Assembly (NCBI RefSeq): GCF_005484965.1
Contig: NZ_CP034036.1
Location: forward strand, 4,650,001-4,714,000
Length of the DNA: 64,000 nt
Reading direction: 5' to 3'
Source: Brenneria nigrifluens DSM 30175 = ATCC 13028
GTDB taxonomy: Bacteria > Pseudomonadota > Gammaproteobacteria > Enterobacterales > Enterobacteriaceae
Shown here: positions 8,449-14,903 of the stretch, in pieces
How the letters are laid out: the number at the start of each line of letters is the position of its first letter
How positions within the stretch are numbered: the first letter of the stretch is position 1
Translations under genes and position numbers: made by a program
The notes under the pieces: model-generated
Seen by the model: only the letters and a program-made list of their open reading frames with translations
Told to the model about the DNA's origin: nothing
Database searches by the model: none

Positions 8449-8480
8449 AACAAAGCCCCGAAAATTCGGGGCTTTGTTTT
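8447..8480 (+). terminator. Rho-independent terminator after ogr
   Basis: A 16-bp perfect inverted repeat (AAAACAAAGCCCCGAA and its complement) around two bases, with a 3' TTTT, begins inside the ogr stop codon. It is nearly symmetric in A and T tails, so it could work on both strands. It separates the phage late operon from the cargo genes. Confidence 0.9.
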
Positions 8481-8492
8481 CCGTGTTGTCAA

Positions 8493-8522
8493 TTGACTAA
8501 ACTCTGATAAACACCTTATAAA
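8493..8522 (+). promoter_or_regulatory. Sigma-70 promoter for the cargo genes
   Basis: TTGACT and TATAAA are separated by 18 bases, a near-consensus sigma-70 promoter placed after the ogr terminator and about 47 bases before the ATG at 8569. It would let the two downstream genes be expressed in the lysogen independently of Ogr. Confidence 0.65.
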
Positions 8523-8568
8523 TGCAAGCATTAAGTAAAGTTAAGCATAAAAACGTAAGGGGTATGTC

Positions 8569-8901
8569 ATGGCATTAATTAGTTGTTCTGAGTGTAAAAA
8601 GGAAGTCAGCGATACGGCATTTAAGTGTCCGTCATGCGGGAAACAATTAAGAAAACCGACTCGATCGCTCTTTGGCAAATTAGTTAAATGGATCTTTATT
8701 TTGTTTAATATTTTCATGATTTATAGCGCCTTTGTCGGGATTGGTGGTAGCGGGGAAGTGATTCAATCTGCCGGTTCTGATGCCGAGAGAGCGGGTGCAG
8801 CAATCGGGACGGGCATAGGTTTATTTATGCTCGGAACGATATGGGTAATTGGCGATATTATCATCGGGATGTTTGTATTTTTGACCAGGCCAAAGGGGTG
8901 A
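8569..8901 (+). CDS. Zinc-ribbon small membrane protein
   Basis: A 110-residue protein with an N-terminal zinc ribbon, CSECKK (residues 6-9) and CPSCGK (20-23), then a basic stretch and two hydrophobic segments at about residues 38-57 and 78-103. It is likely an inner-membrane protein with a cytoplasmic metal-binding head. A good ribosome site (AAGGGG) precedes the ATG, and the next gene starts 4 bases after its stop. Zinc-ribbon plus membrane proteins of this size are common in cargo regions; no function can be assigned. Its composition is AT-richer than the tail genes. Confidence 0.75.
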   Translation: MALISCSECKKEVSDTAFKCPSCGKQLRKPTRSLFGKLVKWIFILFNIFMIYSAFVGIGGSGEVIQSAGSDAERAGAAIGTGIGLFMLGTIWVIGDIIIGMFVFLTRPKG

Positions 8902-8905
8902 TTGC

Positions 8906-9649
8906 ATGAAAAACGGATTTTGGTATGTTGCCGCTGGTTGTATCGCACTTGCCGCTCTGTCGGTTGGAGCAAAGGCAAGCTCAAAGAATTTCGACGGCGT
9001 ACTACATTGCAGAAAAATAGAAAGTGGAATAGATCGGATTGGGTGCTATGACAAGTCACTGCCTCCGACATATACAAAGAACGATCAGAAGCTGGAAGAC
9101 CGGGATCAGTGCCAAGATGAGACGAACGGAACAAAACGTCTTGCCTGTTATGATAGGTTTTTCCCGACGACATTTACTAAAAGCAAGGTGAGCGACCAAC
9201 CAACGCCAGAAAACAAAGGGAGTTGGAGTGTTCATACAAAAATATCGCCAATTGATGATTCGCAAAACGTCGTTGTTTCATTGGGTGCCAATGAAACATT
9301 TGCATCACCGTTTGGGGGATCAGTAAGGCCGGAGTTGAATATTTTGTGCCGCGAGAGGAAAACAGAACTGTACATCAATTGGGATGTATATCTCGGGCTT
9401 GATGAAACAAGGATGTTGCACAGGCTGGATAAACAGAAAGCCGTTACCAGAACATGGTCAATATCAACAGACACGAAAGCGGTTTTTTACAATGGAAGAA
9501 CAATTGATTTCATTAAGAGCTTAATGTCTGCGGAAAAGATGTATGCTCAGATCACTCCGTACAACGAAAACTCCGCAGCGGTTACATTTGACCTAAAGGG
9601 ATTATCGGAAGCCATTAAGCCGCTACAAAAAGCCTGCGGTTGGAAGTAA
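8906..9649 (+). CDS. VasI/TagO-like exported protein
   Basis: A 247-residue protein with a Sec-type signal (hydrophobic residues 6-22, AKA-S cleavage). It has two tandem Cys motifs, CRKIESGIDRIGCYD and CQDETNGTKRLACYD, each followed by a PxTxTK stretch. The rest fits the VasI/TagO (type VI secretion-associated) pattern: W-x-V, SPIDDSQNVVVSL, a CREx-TELYI block, RLD, TRTWSISTD and a C-terminal CGW. VasI homologues occur both in T6SS clusters and as solitary phage or island genes. There is no T6SS here, so a periplasmic or exclusion-type role for the prophage is possible but unproven. It forms a pair with the zinc-ribbon gene. Confidence 0.7.
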   Translation: MKNGFWYVAAGCIALAALSVGAKASSKNFDGVLHCRKIESGIDRIGCYDKSLPPTYTKNDQKLEDRDQCQDETNGTKRLACYDRFFPTTFTKSKVSDQPTPENKGSWSVHTKISPIDDSQNVVVSLGANETFASPFGGSVRPELNILCRERKTELYINWDVYLGLDETRMLHRLDKQKAVTRTWSISTDTKAVFYNGRTIDFIKSLMSAEKMYAQITPYNENSAAVTFDLKGLSEAIKPLQKACGWK

Positions 9650-9661
9650 CTAAAGAAGAGT

Positions 9662-9681
9662 AAGCCCGCTGAAGCGGGCTT
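9662..9681 (+). terminator. Rho-independent terminator of cargo operon
   Basis: AAGCCCGCT / AGCGGGCTT, a 9-bp stem with a two-base gap, is followed by TGTTTGTT, 12 bases after the stop of the VasI-like gene. Confidence 0.8.
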
Positions 9682-9744
9682 GTTTGTTCGATGTGGTCAA
9701 CGTGTGGACATTGAAAGAAATAAATCCTTTTATTTCATATATAT

Positions 9745-9804
9745 ACAGGGATAAATTCTACACCATCCCTGTCTTTTGCCCTCCATGATGGAGGGCTTTT
9801 TTTT
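9745..9804 (+). terminator. Tandem hairpins with strong terminator
   Basis: Two hairpins lie back to back. ACAGGGAT / ATCCCTGT (9745-9752 and 9765-9772) has a 12-base loop. GCCCTCCA-TGA-TGGAGGGC (9778-9796) is followed by eight T residues and is a textbook terminator. The only gene it can serve on the plus strand already has its own terminator 100 bases earlier, so this may be what remains of a lost transcription unit or the prophage boundary. Confidence 0.75.
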
Positions 9805-9844
9805 GGGGAGTGATTACCGAATCATCGATGTAAAAAAGAGGCCG

Positions 9845-10469
9845 CTAGTTCTTCTCGAGTGGTTTTGCTTTCCACCGTTTAACAAGCCATTCAAATTCTT
9901 GATAGGTAGTTTCTGAGTTGATTTTTTCGCGTATAGCTTTTATCAAGGGCTCTGCAATGTCATAGGTTTCAATGACTGTCGAAAAAGATGTACGCTTTAT
10001 CATCTTTTCATCGTAGATGCCCTCCCTAATGCTGACGGCTACCCTTTCGTAAAAATTCAGGATGTACTGAAATTTACGTCGCTCGTCCATATCTTCTTCA
10101 GTAATCTGCTTATCATCAGAGGGAAAAACATAAGCCCGGAAAGATTTATTAGACCGATGAGCTTGTTTCAACACATGAAGTGACTCGGTGTACTTTACAT
10201 CCTGGCGACTTTCAAAAAGAAAGTTTGCCGTCTGTGTTTTTTCGCAGTACGCACGTTATATACCCGTCATACTTCAAGCCGCAGATGCGTTGGCTGCGCT
10301 CAGTCACCCGAATTACTTACCTGAGTAAGCTCATCGGGATTCCCTCCCTTGCCGCCTTCCTGCAACTCGAATTATTTAGGGTATAGATGATCGCGAAAAT
10401 GGCGACCAGCACACCAAAAAACACCAGTAAATTGCTAATTATCTGAAGGATTGCTGCGTCAAAAGTCAT
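9845..10469 (-). pseudogene. DUF4760-type membrane protein gene, disrupted
   Basis: The 5' part starts at ATG 10469 and encodes a transmembrane N-terminus (MTFDAAILQIISNLLVFF, continuing to IIY) that stops at a miniature element at 10261-10383. Beyond it the frame resumes as YNVRTAKK, then one A is missing from an A-run (six instead of seven) near 10240, after which QTANFLFESRQD leads into an intact 109-codon C-terminal frame ending at 9845. Restoring the A and deleting the element gives one continuous protein of about 165 residues resembling DUF4760 proteins (one N-terminal helix and a cytoplasmic helical domain; function unknown). A remnant could be made from the GTG at 10174, but without its membrane anchor. 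Confidence 0.75.
10261..10383. mobile_element. Miniature inverted-repeat element inserted at TA
   Basis: A 123-bp insert begins TACCCGTCATACTTCAAG and ends TTATTTAGGGTA, flanked by TA on each side; removing it restores the coding junction in the DUF4760 gene. The ends are short inverted repeats (TACCC/GGGTA) and the interior is largely self-complementary. There is no coding capacity. I recall very similar intergenic palindromes in Serratia, Pectobacterium and relatives; the TA target suggests mobilisation by an IS630/Tc1-type transposase in trans, which is inference. Confidence 0.75.
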
Positions 10470-10501
10470 TATTCATCATCCATGAATTGTTCATCATCCA
10501 T
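10469..10501 (-). CDS. Ten-codon acidic ORF overlapping the DUF4760 start
   Basis: ATG at 10501 opens MDDEQFMDDE, whose stop TAA shares its last A with the ATG of the DUF4760 gene (TAATG). There is no clear ribosome site before it. The overlap would allow translational coupling. It could equally be chance; the internal DDEQFMDDE repetition is the only sequence hint. Confidence 0.3.
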   Translation of the reverse strand: MDDEQFMDDE

Positions 10502-10506
10502 AAAAA

Positions 10507-10530
10507 AGGCGGGGTTATCATGCCCCGCCT
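10507..10530 (-). terminator. Terminator between two tiny ORFs (possible attenuator)
   Basis: On the minus strand AGGCGGGG, an eight-base loop and CCCCGCCT are followed by TTTTTT. It lies after the 11-codon ORF and before the DUF4760 gene, so it either ends a very short transcript or attenuates read-through into DUF4760. Confidence 0.8.
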
Positions 10531-10549
10531 CACAGAGGTTAACTTCGGC

Positions 10550-10585
10550 TTAGAAACCATCAAATTCATCAAACATCTTACTCAC
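10550..10585 (-). CDS. Eleven-codon ORF with perfect Shine-Dalgarno
   Basis: AGGAGGT at 10599-10593, seven bases before a GTG at 10585, is the strongest ribosome site in this region. The frame encodes VSKMFDEFDGF and stops, and a terminator follows 20 bases later. A leader peptide or a short secreted or membrane-active peptide are both possible; the sequence is acidic and amphipathic with three Phe. The gene is too short for confident annotation. Confidence 0.4.
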   Translation of the reverse strand: MSKMFDEFDGF

Positions 10586-10601
10586 TTGTGTTACCTCCTC
10601 T

Positions 10602-10893
10602 TATAAAAGCAAGCCCAATACAATAAGACGAGCTTAGCTTCAAAAATCATCATTTGAATAACTTTCAAATGGCTTTTAAACAGCTTTTGAAAGCCTTTAA
10701 ACGAATACGCCAACGTTACCTTACTGGTAATTTTGAGTCAAATTCTACAGTGTCTTTGCATGCGCAAGACCCACACAAATTTGCACAATTTTTCCACGTT
10801 AATAAATTCCATCCCGCCTCCAGTCCCCGCACGAATTCGCAATAGCCGACATCGCCGTTTGGCGGCCGCCGGCAGGCGGCCTGCCTTTCACGC
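10602..10893. other. Non-coding AT-rich gap
   Basis: About 290 bases without a convincing gene. It contains repetitive CTTTCAAA / GCTTTTAAA / TTTGAAAG tracts near 10660-10700, which probably include the promoter for the minus-strand tiny ORF, and the transition from AT-rich accessory DNA to GC-rich host sequence near 10845. No tRNA or att-like tRNA end was found. Confidence 0.5.
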
Positions 10894-12429
10894 TCACACG
10901 GTAAGCGCGGCGTTTTTCCCGGCGATGCGGCCGAAAACAATGCAGTCCGTCATGGCGACGCTGCCGAGCCTCACCGCGCCGTGCACGCCGCCGACGGTTT
11001 CACCGGCGGCATACAGGCCGGGGATAGGCTTGAGATCGAAGCCGATTACCTGGGCATCCTTGTTAATCGCCAGCCCGCCCATGGTGTGGTGCACCCGCGG
11101 CCACAGGCGCGCGGCGTAAAACGGCGGCGTGACGTTAGGCGCGGCATCCTTGAAGATCATACAGCCAAGGTCCGGATCCTGTTCATTATGCTGCTCGATA
11201 AACGAATTCCAGCGTTTCACCTGTTCGGTAAATGCCGCTACCGGCATCTGATAGGCCTGCGCCAGCTCTTCCAGGGTGTTGAACATTTTTAACGATCCGT
11301 TTTTCAACGCCCCCTCCCGCTGTCCCGGATCGACCATGTTCATGGTATTGGTTTTATCGGCGATAATCACCGCCGGATGACCCAGCAGGATAATCGCATC
11401 GGCGCGTTCCTTACGGTTGCCCGTCTCTTTGAAGAAGCGTTTTCCGCTGGCGGGATCAACCATCAGGCCGTAGCCGACGATGCGCTCCACAAACTGCGGG
11501 ACATAGCCGAACCCCTGTTCGTCGGGGCTGGTCCAGGGCCCCAGTTGGATCCAGTCCATCTGCGTATCCAGCGCGCCCACCATACAGGCCGCCATAATCG
11601 CCTCGCCGGTGGCCCCCGGATGATTGGTGGAGGTGAACTCCTCGGTCAGCCTGGGATCATACATCTGGCGTAACGCCACGCCTTGTGAAAACCCGCCGGA
11701 TGCCAGCACCACGCCTTTGGTGACGCGGATGTAGGCGATAGCGCCGGAGTCCTCGTCCGGAAATTTGTAGCGCCGTTTGACTTCGGCCCCGATAACCCTG
11801 CCATCCTGGTCGACGATCAGGCGCAGCAGTTTGGTGCGCTGTTCAATCACCGCGCCCAGTTCCCTGGCTTTCTGCTGCTGTTTCATAATCAGGCCAGAAC
11901 CGGAACGCTGCACCAACTGGTGCGCGCGCTTTACCGAATGGCCGCCGTGGTAGTTGACGACGTTAAACTCCGCGCCGATACTCTGCGCCCATTCGAGGGC
12001 TTCCACCGAATATTCAGCCACGGTTTTGGCCAGTTGCGGATAATTGAGCCAGTTGCCCGCTTTCATCATGTCCTGATACATCAGCTCCGGCGAATCCTGA
12101 ATGCCTGCTTCCTTTTGCATTTTGGATCCCGCGGCGGCCAGATCCCCGCCGTTAAGCACGGAATTCCCCCCCAGCAGCGGCATTTTGTCAATAATCAGTA
12201 CGCCTGCCTTGGCGTTACGCGCCTCAATCGCGGCGGCCAGCCCGGCGAACCCGGTGCCGACAATCAGCACGTCCACCGTGGTGTCCCACTTCTGCGGTAT
12301 CGGCACCGGGCCGGGCACCGCCTGCGCCGGCCGGGATAACGCCACGCCCCCCAGCGCGCCGATAACGACGCCGGTCGATTTCAGAAAATGACGGCGGCTC
12401 TGCGGATCGGATATTGGTTTTTTGCTCAT
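10894..12429 (-). CDS. Tat-exported flavocytochrome c-type FAD oxidoreductase
   Basis: A 511-residue flavoprotein. The N-terminus carries a twin-arginine signal (RRHFLKSTG, then a hydrophobic stretch and an ARPAQA-like site near residue 38), so it is exported folded to the periplasm. A Rossmann FAD motif GTGFAGLAAAIEA follows at about residues 58-70, then GGNS and a C-terminal GLYAAGE(T)-GG block typical of the fumarate/urocanate reductase FAD domain. There is no haem-binding CXXCH, so electrons must come from a separate partner, and none is nearby. It probably reduces an alpha,beta-unsaturated carboxylate such as fumarate, urocanate or a cinnamate; the exact acceptor cannot be read from sequence. 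It diverges from yhjD. Confidence 0.82.
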   Translation of the reverse strand: MSKKPISDPQSRRHFLKSTGVVIGALGGVALSRPAQAVPGPVPIPQKWDTTVDVLIVGTGFAGLAAAIEARNAKAGVLIIDKMPLLGGNSVLNGGDLAAAGSKMQKEAGIQDSPELMYQDMMKAGNWLNYPQLAKTVAEYSVEALEWAQSIGAEFNVVNYHGGHSVKRAHQLVQRSGSGLIMKQQQKARELGAVIEQRTKLLRLIVDQDGRVIGAEVKRRYKFPDEDSGAIAYIRVTKGVVLASGGFSQGVALRQMYDPRLTEEFTSTNHPGATGEAIMAACMVGALDTQMDWIQLGPWTSPDEQGFGYVPQFVERIVGYGLMVDPASGKRFFKETGNRKERADAIILLGHPAVIIADKTNTMNMVDPGQREGALKNGSLKMFNTLEELAQAYQMPVAAFTEQVKRWNSFIEQHNEQDPDLGCMIFKDAAPNVTPPFYAARLWPRVHHTMGGLAINKDAQVIGFDLKPIPGLYAAGETVGGVHGAVRLGSVAMTDCIVFGRIAGKNAALTV

Positions 12430-12753
12430 TGAATTATCTCCATGTTCAAAAACGGTAAATCACGATAAAAAATACGCTGGATAATTCGTCAGATAACCTG
12501 GGTAAAACCACCGCGTTTCATCACTATTGGAATATTTCATAGGCGCGTGATGAAATACGCGTCGGCAGGTAAATTATTGAACGGCTAAGCGCCTGCCGAC
12601 ATTTCAACATAAAATATAGGGATTTAAACGTGAGTCCACTCTCACTGCGATGATTGACTCAGCGAAACAGAGGTAATTCGGCAATTGCCGTAACATTCTC
12701 ATCTTGTTGGTTATAATCAATCTCACAGCAACCCTGACCGCAGGAGAAGATCA
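12430..12753. promoter_or_regulatory. Divergent promoter region, flavoprotein gene and yhjD
   Basis: This 324-bp gap separates divergent genes. A perfect TATAAT lies at 12712-12717, 36 bases before the yhjD ATG, but its -35 is weak (best TTGCCG at an over-long spacing). A long-loop inverted repeat, GTCGGCAGG at 12561-12569 and CCTGCCGAC at 12592-12600, could be an operator or a weak hairpin. No further gene was seen. Confidence 0.4.
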
Positions 12754-13758
12754 ATGCCAGCACCGGCAGACCCGGAACACCATTCTCATCCGGCCCCGAC
12801 AGAAGATAAACCGTCATCGCCACGCACCCTCGTGACCCGGACCCAACGGTGGGTGAAACGTATTCAAGCCATTCCCAGCGTGGCGCATGTGATCCGTGCG
12901 GGCGAACGCTTTAATGACCGGATGGGCAATCAGTTTGGCGCGGCGATTACCTATTTTTCCTTTCTGTCGCTGATACCGATACTCATGGTCTCCTTTGCTG
13001 CGGTGGGTTTTGTGCTGGCCTCCAACCCGGACCTGCTGACCGAGTTGATTAACCGCATCGTCAACAGCATCAGCGACCCCAATCTGGCGAATACGCTGAA
13101 AAATACGGTGAATACCGCCATTCAGCAACGCACCACCGTCGGGATCACCGGGTTGCTTATCGCCCTTTATTCCGGCATCAGCTGGATGGGAAATTTACGC
13201 GAGGCCATCCGCGCGCAGTCGCGCGACGTCTGGGAACGCAACCCGCAGGATGAGGAGAAGATTTATTTTCAATATACCCGGGATTTTCTGTCTCTCACCG
13301 GGCTGATGGTGGCGCTGGTCGTAACGCTGTTCCTGACATCCGTCGCCGGAACGGCGCAGGATATTATCGTCAATGCGCTGGGCTTGGGGGGAATTGAATG
13401 GCTGCGCCCCGCGCTGACCCTGATCGCCTTGTCAATCTCCATTTTCGCCAACTACCTGTTGTTTTTATGGATATTCTTTGTGTTGCCGCGACATAAGCCC
13501 AAACGTAAGGCGCTGTTCCGCGGGACCTTGATCGCCGCCATCGGTTTCGAAGCCATTAAATTCGCCATGACCGTCGCGCTGCCTAAACTGGCGAGCTCCC
13601 CTTCCGGGGCCGCTTTCGGTTCCGTTATCGGCCTGATGGCATTTTTCTATCTGTTTGCCCGGCTGACACTATTCTGCGCCGCCTGGATTGCCACCGCCAA
13701 TTATAAAGGCGATACCTCGACGGACCGTAATCAACGGCAGGACGAGGCGCGGAAATAG
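12754..13758 (+). CDS. yhjD: YhjD-family inner membrane protein
   Basis: A 334-residue protein, matching E. coli YhjD (about 337) rather than the shorter YihY/BrkB members. The hydrophilic N-terminal 50 residues are followed by the conserved QAIPSVAHVIRAGERFNDR block and about six membrane helices, with GAAITYFSFLSLIPILM, YSGISWMGNLREAIRAQSRD and GAAFGSVIGLMAFFY as signature stretches. E. coli YhjD has been linked to lipid A/LPS transport in Kdo-deficient suppressors; the molecular activity is not settled. AGGAG precedes the ATG. A short hairpin ATCTGC-CCA-GCAGAT with TTTATT follows at 13771. Confidence 0.93.
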   Translation: MPAPADPEHHSHPAPTEDKPSSPRTLVTRTQRWVKRIQAIPSVAHVIRAGERFNDRMGNQFGAAITYFSFLSLIPILMVSFAAVGFVLASNPDLLTELINRIVNSISDPNLANTLKNTVNTAIQQRTTVGITGLLIALYSGISWMGNLREAIRAQSRDVWERNPQDEEKIYFQYTRDFLSLTGLMVALVVTLFLTSVAGTAQDIIVNALGLGGIEWLRPALTLIALSISIFANYLLFLWIFFVLPRHKPKRKALFRGTLIAAIGFEAIKFAMTVALPKLASSPSGAAFGSVIGLMAFFYLFARLTLFCAAWIATANYKGDTSTDRNQRQDEARK

Positions 13759-13844
13759 CGCGCCGGCGATATCTGCCCAGCAGATTTTATTCGTCGGGGA
13801 AAATGGATCGGAAGACGTTGATTTTTCGATCCCCGTCATGAAAA

Positions 13845-13863
13845 AATAAAACAGCATTTCAAG
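13845..13863. promoter_or_regulatory. KdgR-like operator upstream of kdgK
   Basis: The 19-bp site reads AATAAAACAGCATTTCAAG and agrees with the enterobacterial KdgR pattern AATGAAAC-N2-YG-TTTCATT at 13 of the 17 defined positions. It lies about 90 bases before the kdgK ATG, where KdgR repression relieved by 2-keto-3-deoxygluconate would make sense. Assigned by eye from the remembered consensus. Confidence 0.5.
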
Positions 13864-13951
13864 ACTATTGACTCAGCGTCTCGTTATATTGAGACTGACG
13901 GTGATTCCCGCGTTGTATCGACGTCTTCTTTTTTCAAACAGGTCAGCAGTG

Positions 13952-14884
13952 ATGACAACCAATAACATCGCCGTCATCGGCGAATGCATGATCGAACTGT
14001 CGCAAAAAGGTACGGATCTTAACCGCGGCTTTGGCGGCGATACGCTGAATACCGCCGTGTATATTGCGCGCCAGGTCAGGCCCGAAGCATTGGGCGTGCA
14101 CTACGTTACCGCGCTCGGCACCGACAGCTTCAGTGAAGAGATGATTGCCGCATGGCAAAAAGAGGGGGTTAAAACCGATCTTACCCAGCGGCTGGAAAAT
14201 AAACTGCCCGGTTTATATTTTATCGAAACCGACGACGGCGGCGAGCGTACGTTCTACTACTGGCGTAACGATGCCGCCGCCCGTTACTGGCTGGACAGCG
14301 CCGACGCCGAAAAAATCTGCCGGCGTCTGGCGCGCTTTGAGTATCTCTATCTGAGCGGCATCAGCCTGGCGATCCTCAACGGCGCAAGCCGCCAGCGTCT
14401 TTTAGCCTTATTGCGCGCCTGCCGCGCCAACGGCGGTAAGGTTATTTTCGACAACAACTATCGTCCGCGCCTGTGGCAAAGCCGGGAAGAGGCGCAACAA
14501 GCCTATACCGACCTGTTGTCCTGCACTGATATCGCCTTTCTGACGCTGGATGATGAAGATATGCTGTGGGGCACCCAGCCCGTCGGCGCGGTGCTTGAAC
14601 GGACACACGGTTTAGGCGTAACGGAAATCGTGATCAAGCGCGGCGCCGACGCCTGCCTCGTTTCACAACGGGGACGGGAATTGATCGACGTTCCCGCCGT
14701 GAAGCTGCCGAAAGAGAAAGTGGTCGATACCACCGCCGCGGGCGACTCCTTCAGCGCCGGGTATCTGGCGGTGCGTCTGAACGGCGGCGACGCGCGGGAA
14801 GCCGCGCTGCGCGGCCACCTGACCGCCAGCACGGTTATCCAGCATCGCGGGGCGATTATCCCGCCGGAAGCGATGCCGGCCTAA
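13952..14884 (+). CDS. kdgK: 2-dehydro-3-deoxygluconokinase
   Basis: A 310-residue PfkB/ribokinase-family kinase that phosphorylates 2-keto-3-deoxygluconate (KDG) to KDPG, the last step before the aldolase in pectin, uronate and L-galactonate breakdown. The start MTTNNIAVIGECMIELS at 13952 matches E. coli KdgK; an earlier in-frame ATG at 13868 would add 28 unrelated residues. The PfkB signatures GGDTLNTAVY (residues 28-37) and DTTAAGDSFSAGY near residue 255, with the catalytic Asp, are intact. It is convergent with yhjJ and probably controlled by KdgR. Confidence 0.95.
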   Translation: MTTNNIAVIGECMIELSQKGTDLNRGFGGDTLNTAVYIARQVRPEALGVHYVTALGTDSFSEEMIAAWQKEGVKTDLTQRLENKLPGLYFIETDDGGERTFYYWRNDAAARYWLDSADAEKICRRLARFEYLYLSGISLAILNGASRQRLLALLRACRANGGKVIFDNNYRPRLWQSREEAQQAYTDLLSCTDIAFLTLDDEDMLWGTQPVGAVLERTHGLGVTEIVIKRGADACLVSQRGRELIDVPAVKLPKEKVVDTTAAGDSFSAGYLAVRLNGGDAREAALRGHLTASTVIQHRGAIIPPEAMPA

Positions 14885-14903
14885 GCGCGGCTGCCGCCTG
14901 AGA

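Noticed and set aside
10654..10845. 63-codon plus-strand frame in the AT-rich gap
   Set aside because: No Shine-Dalgarno, and it ends in sequence that looks like junction DNA; treated as non-coding.
9650..10893. Prophage right attachment site
   Set aside because: Expected between the cargo genes and the host flavoprotein gene, but without the left end of the prophage no duplicated core can be identified, and no tRNA or tmRNA end is present.
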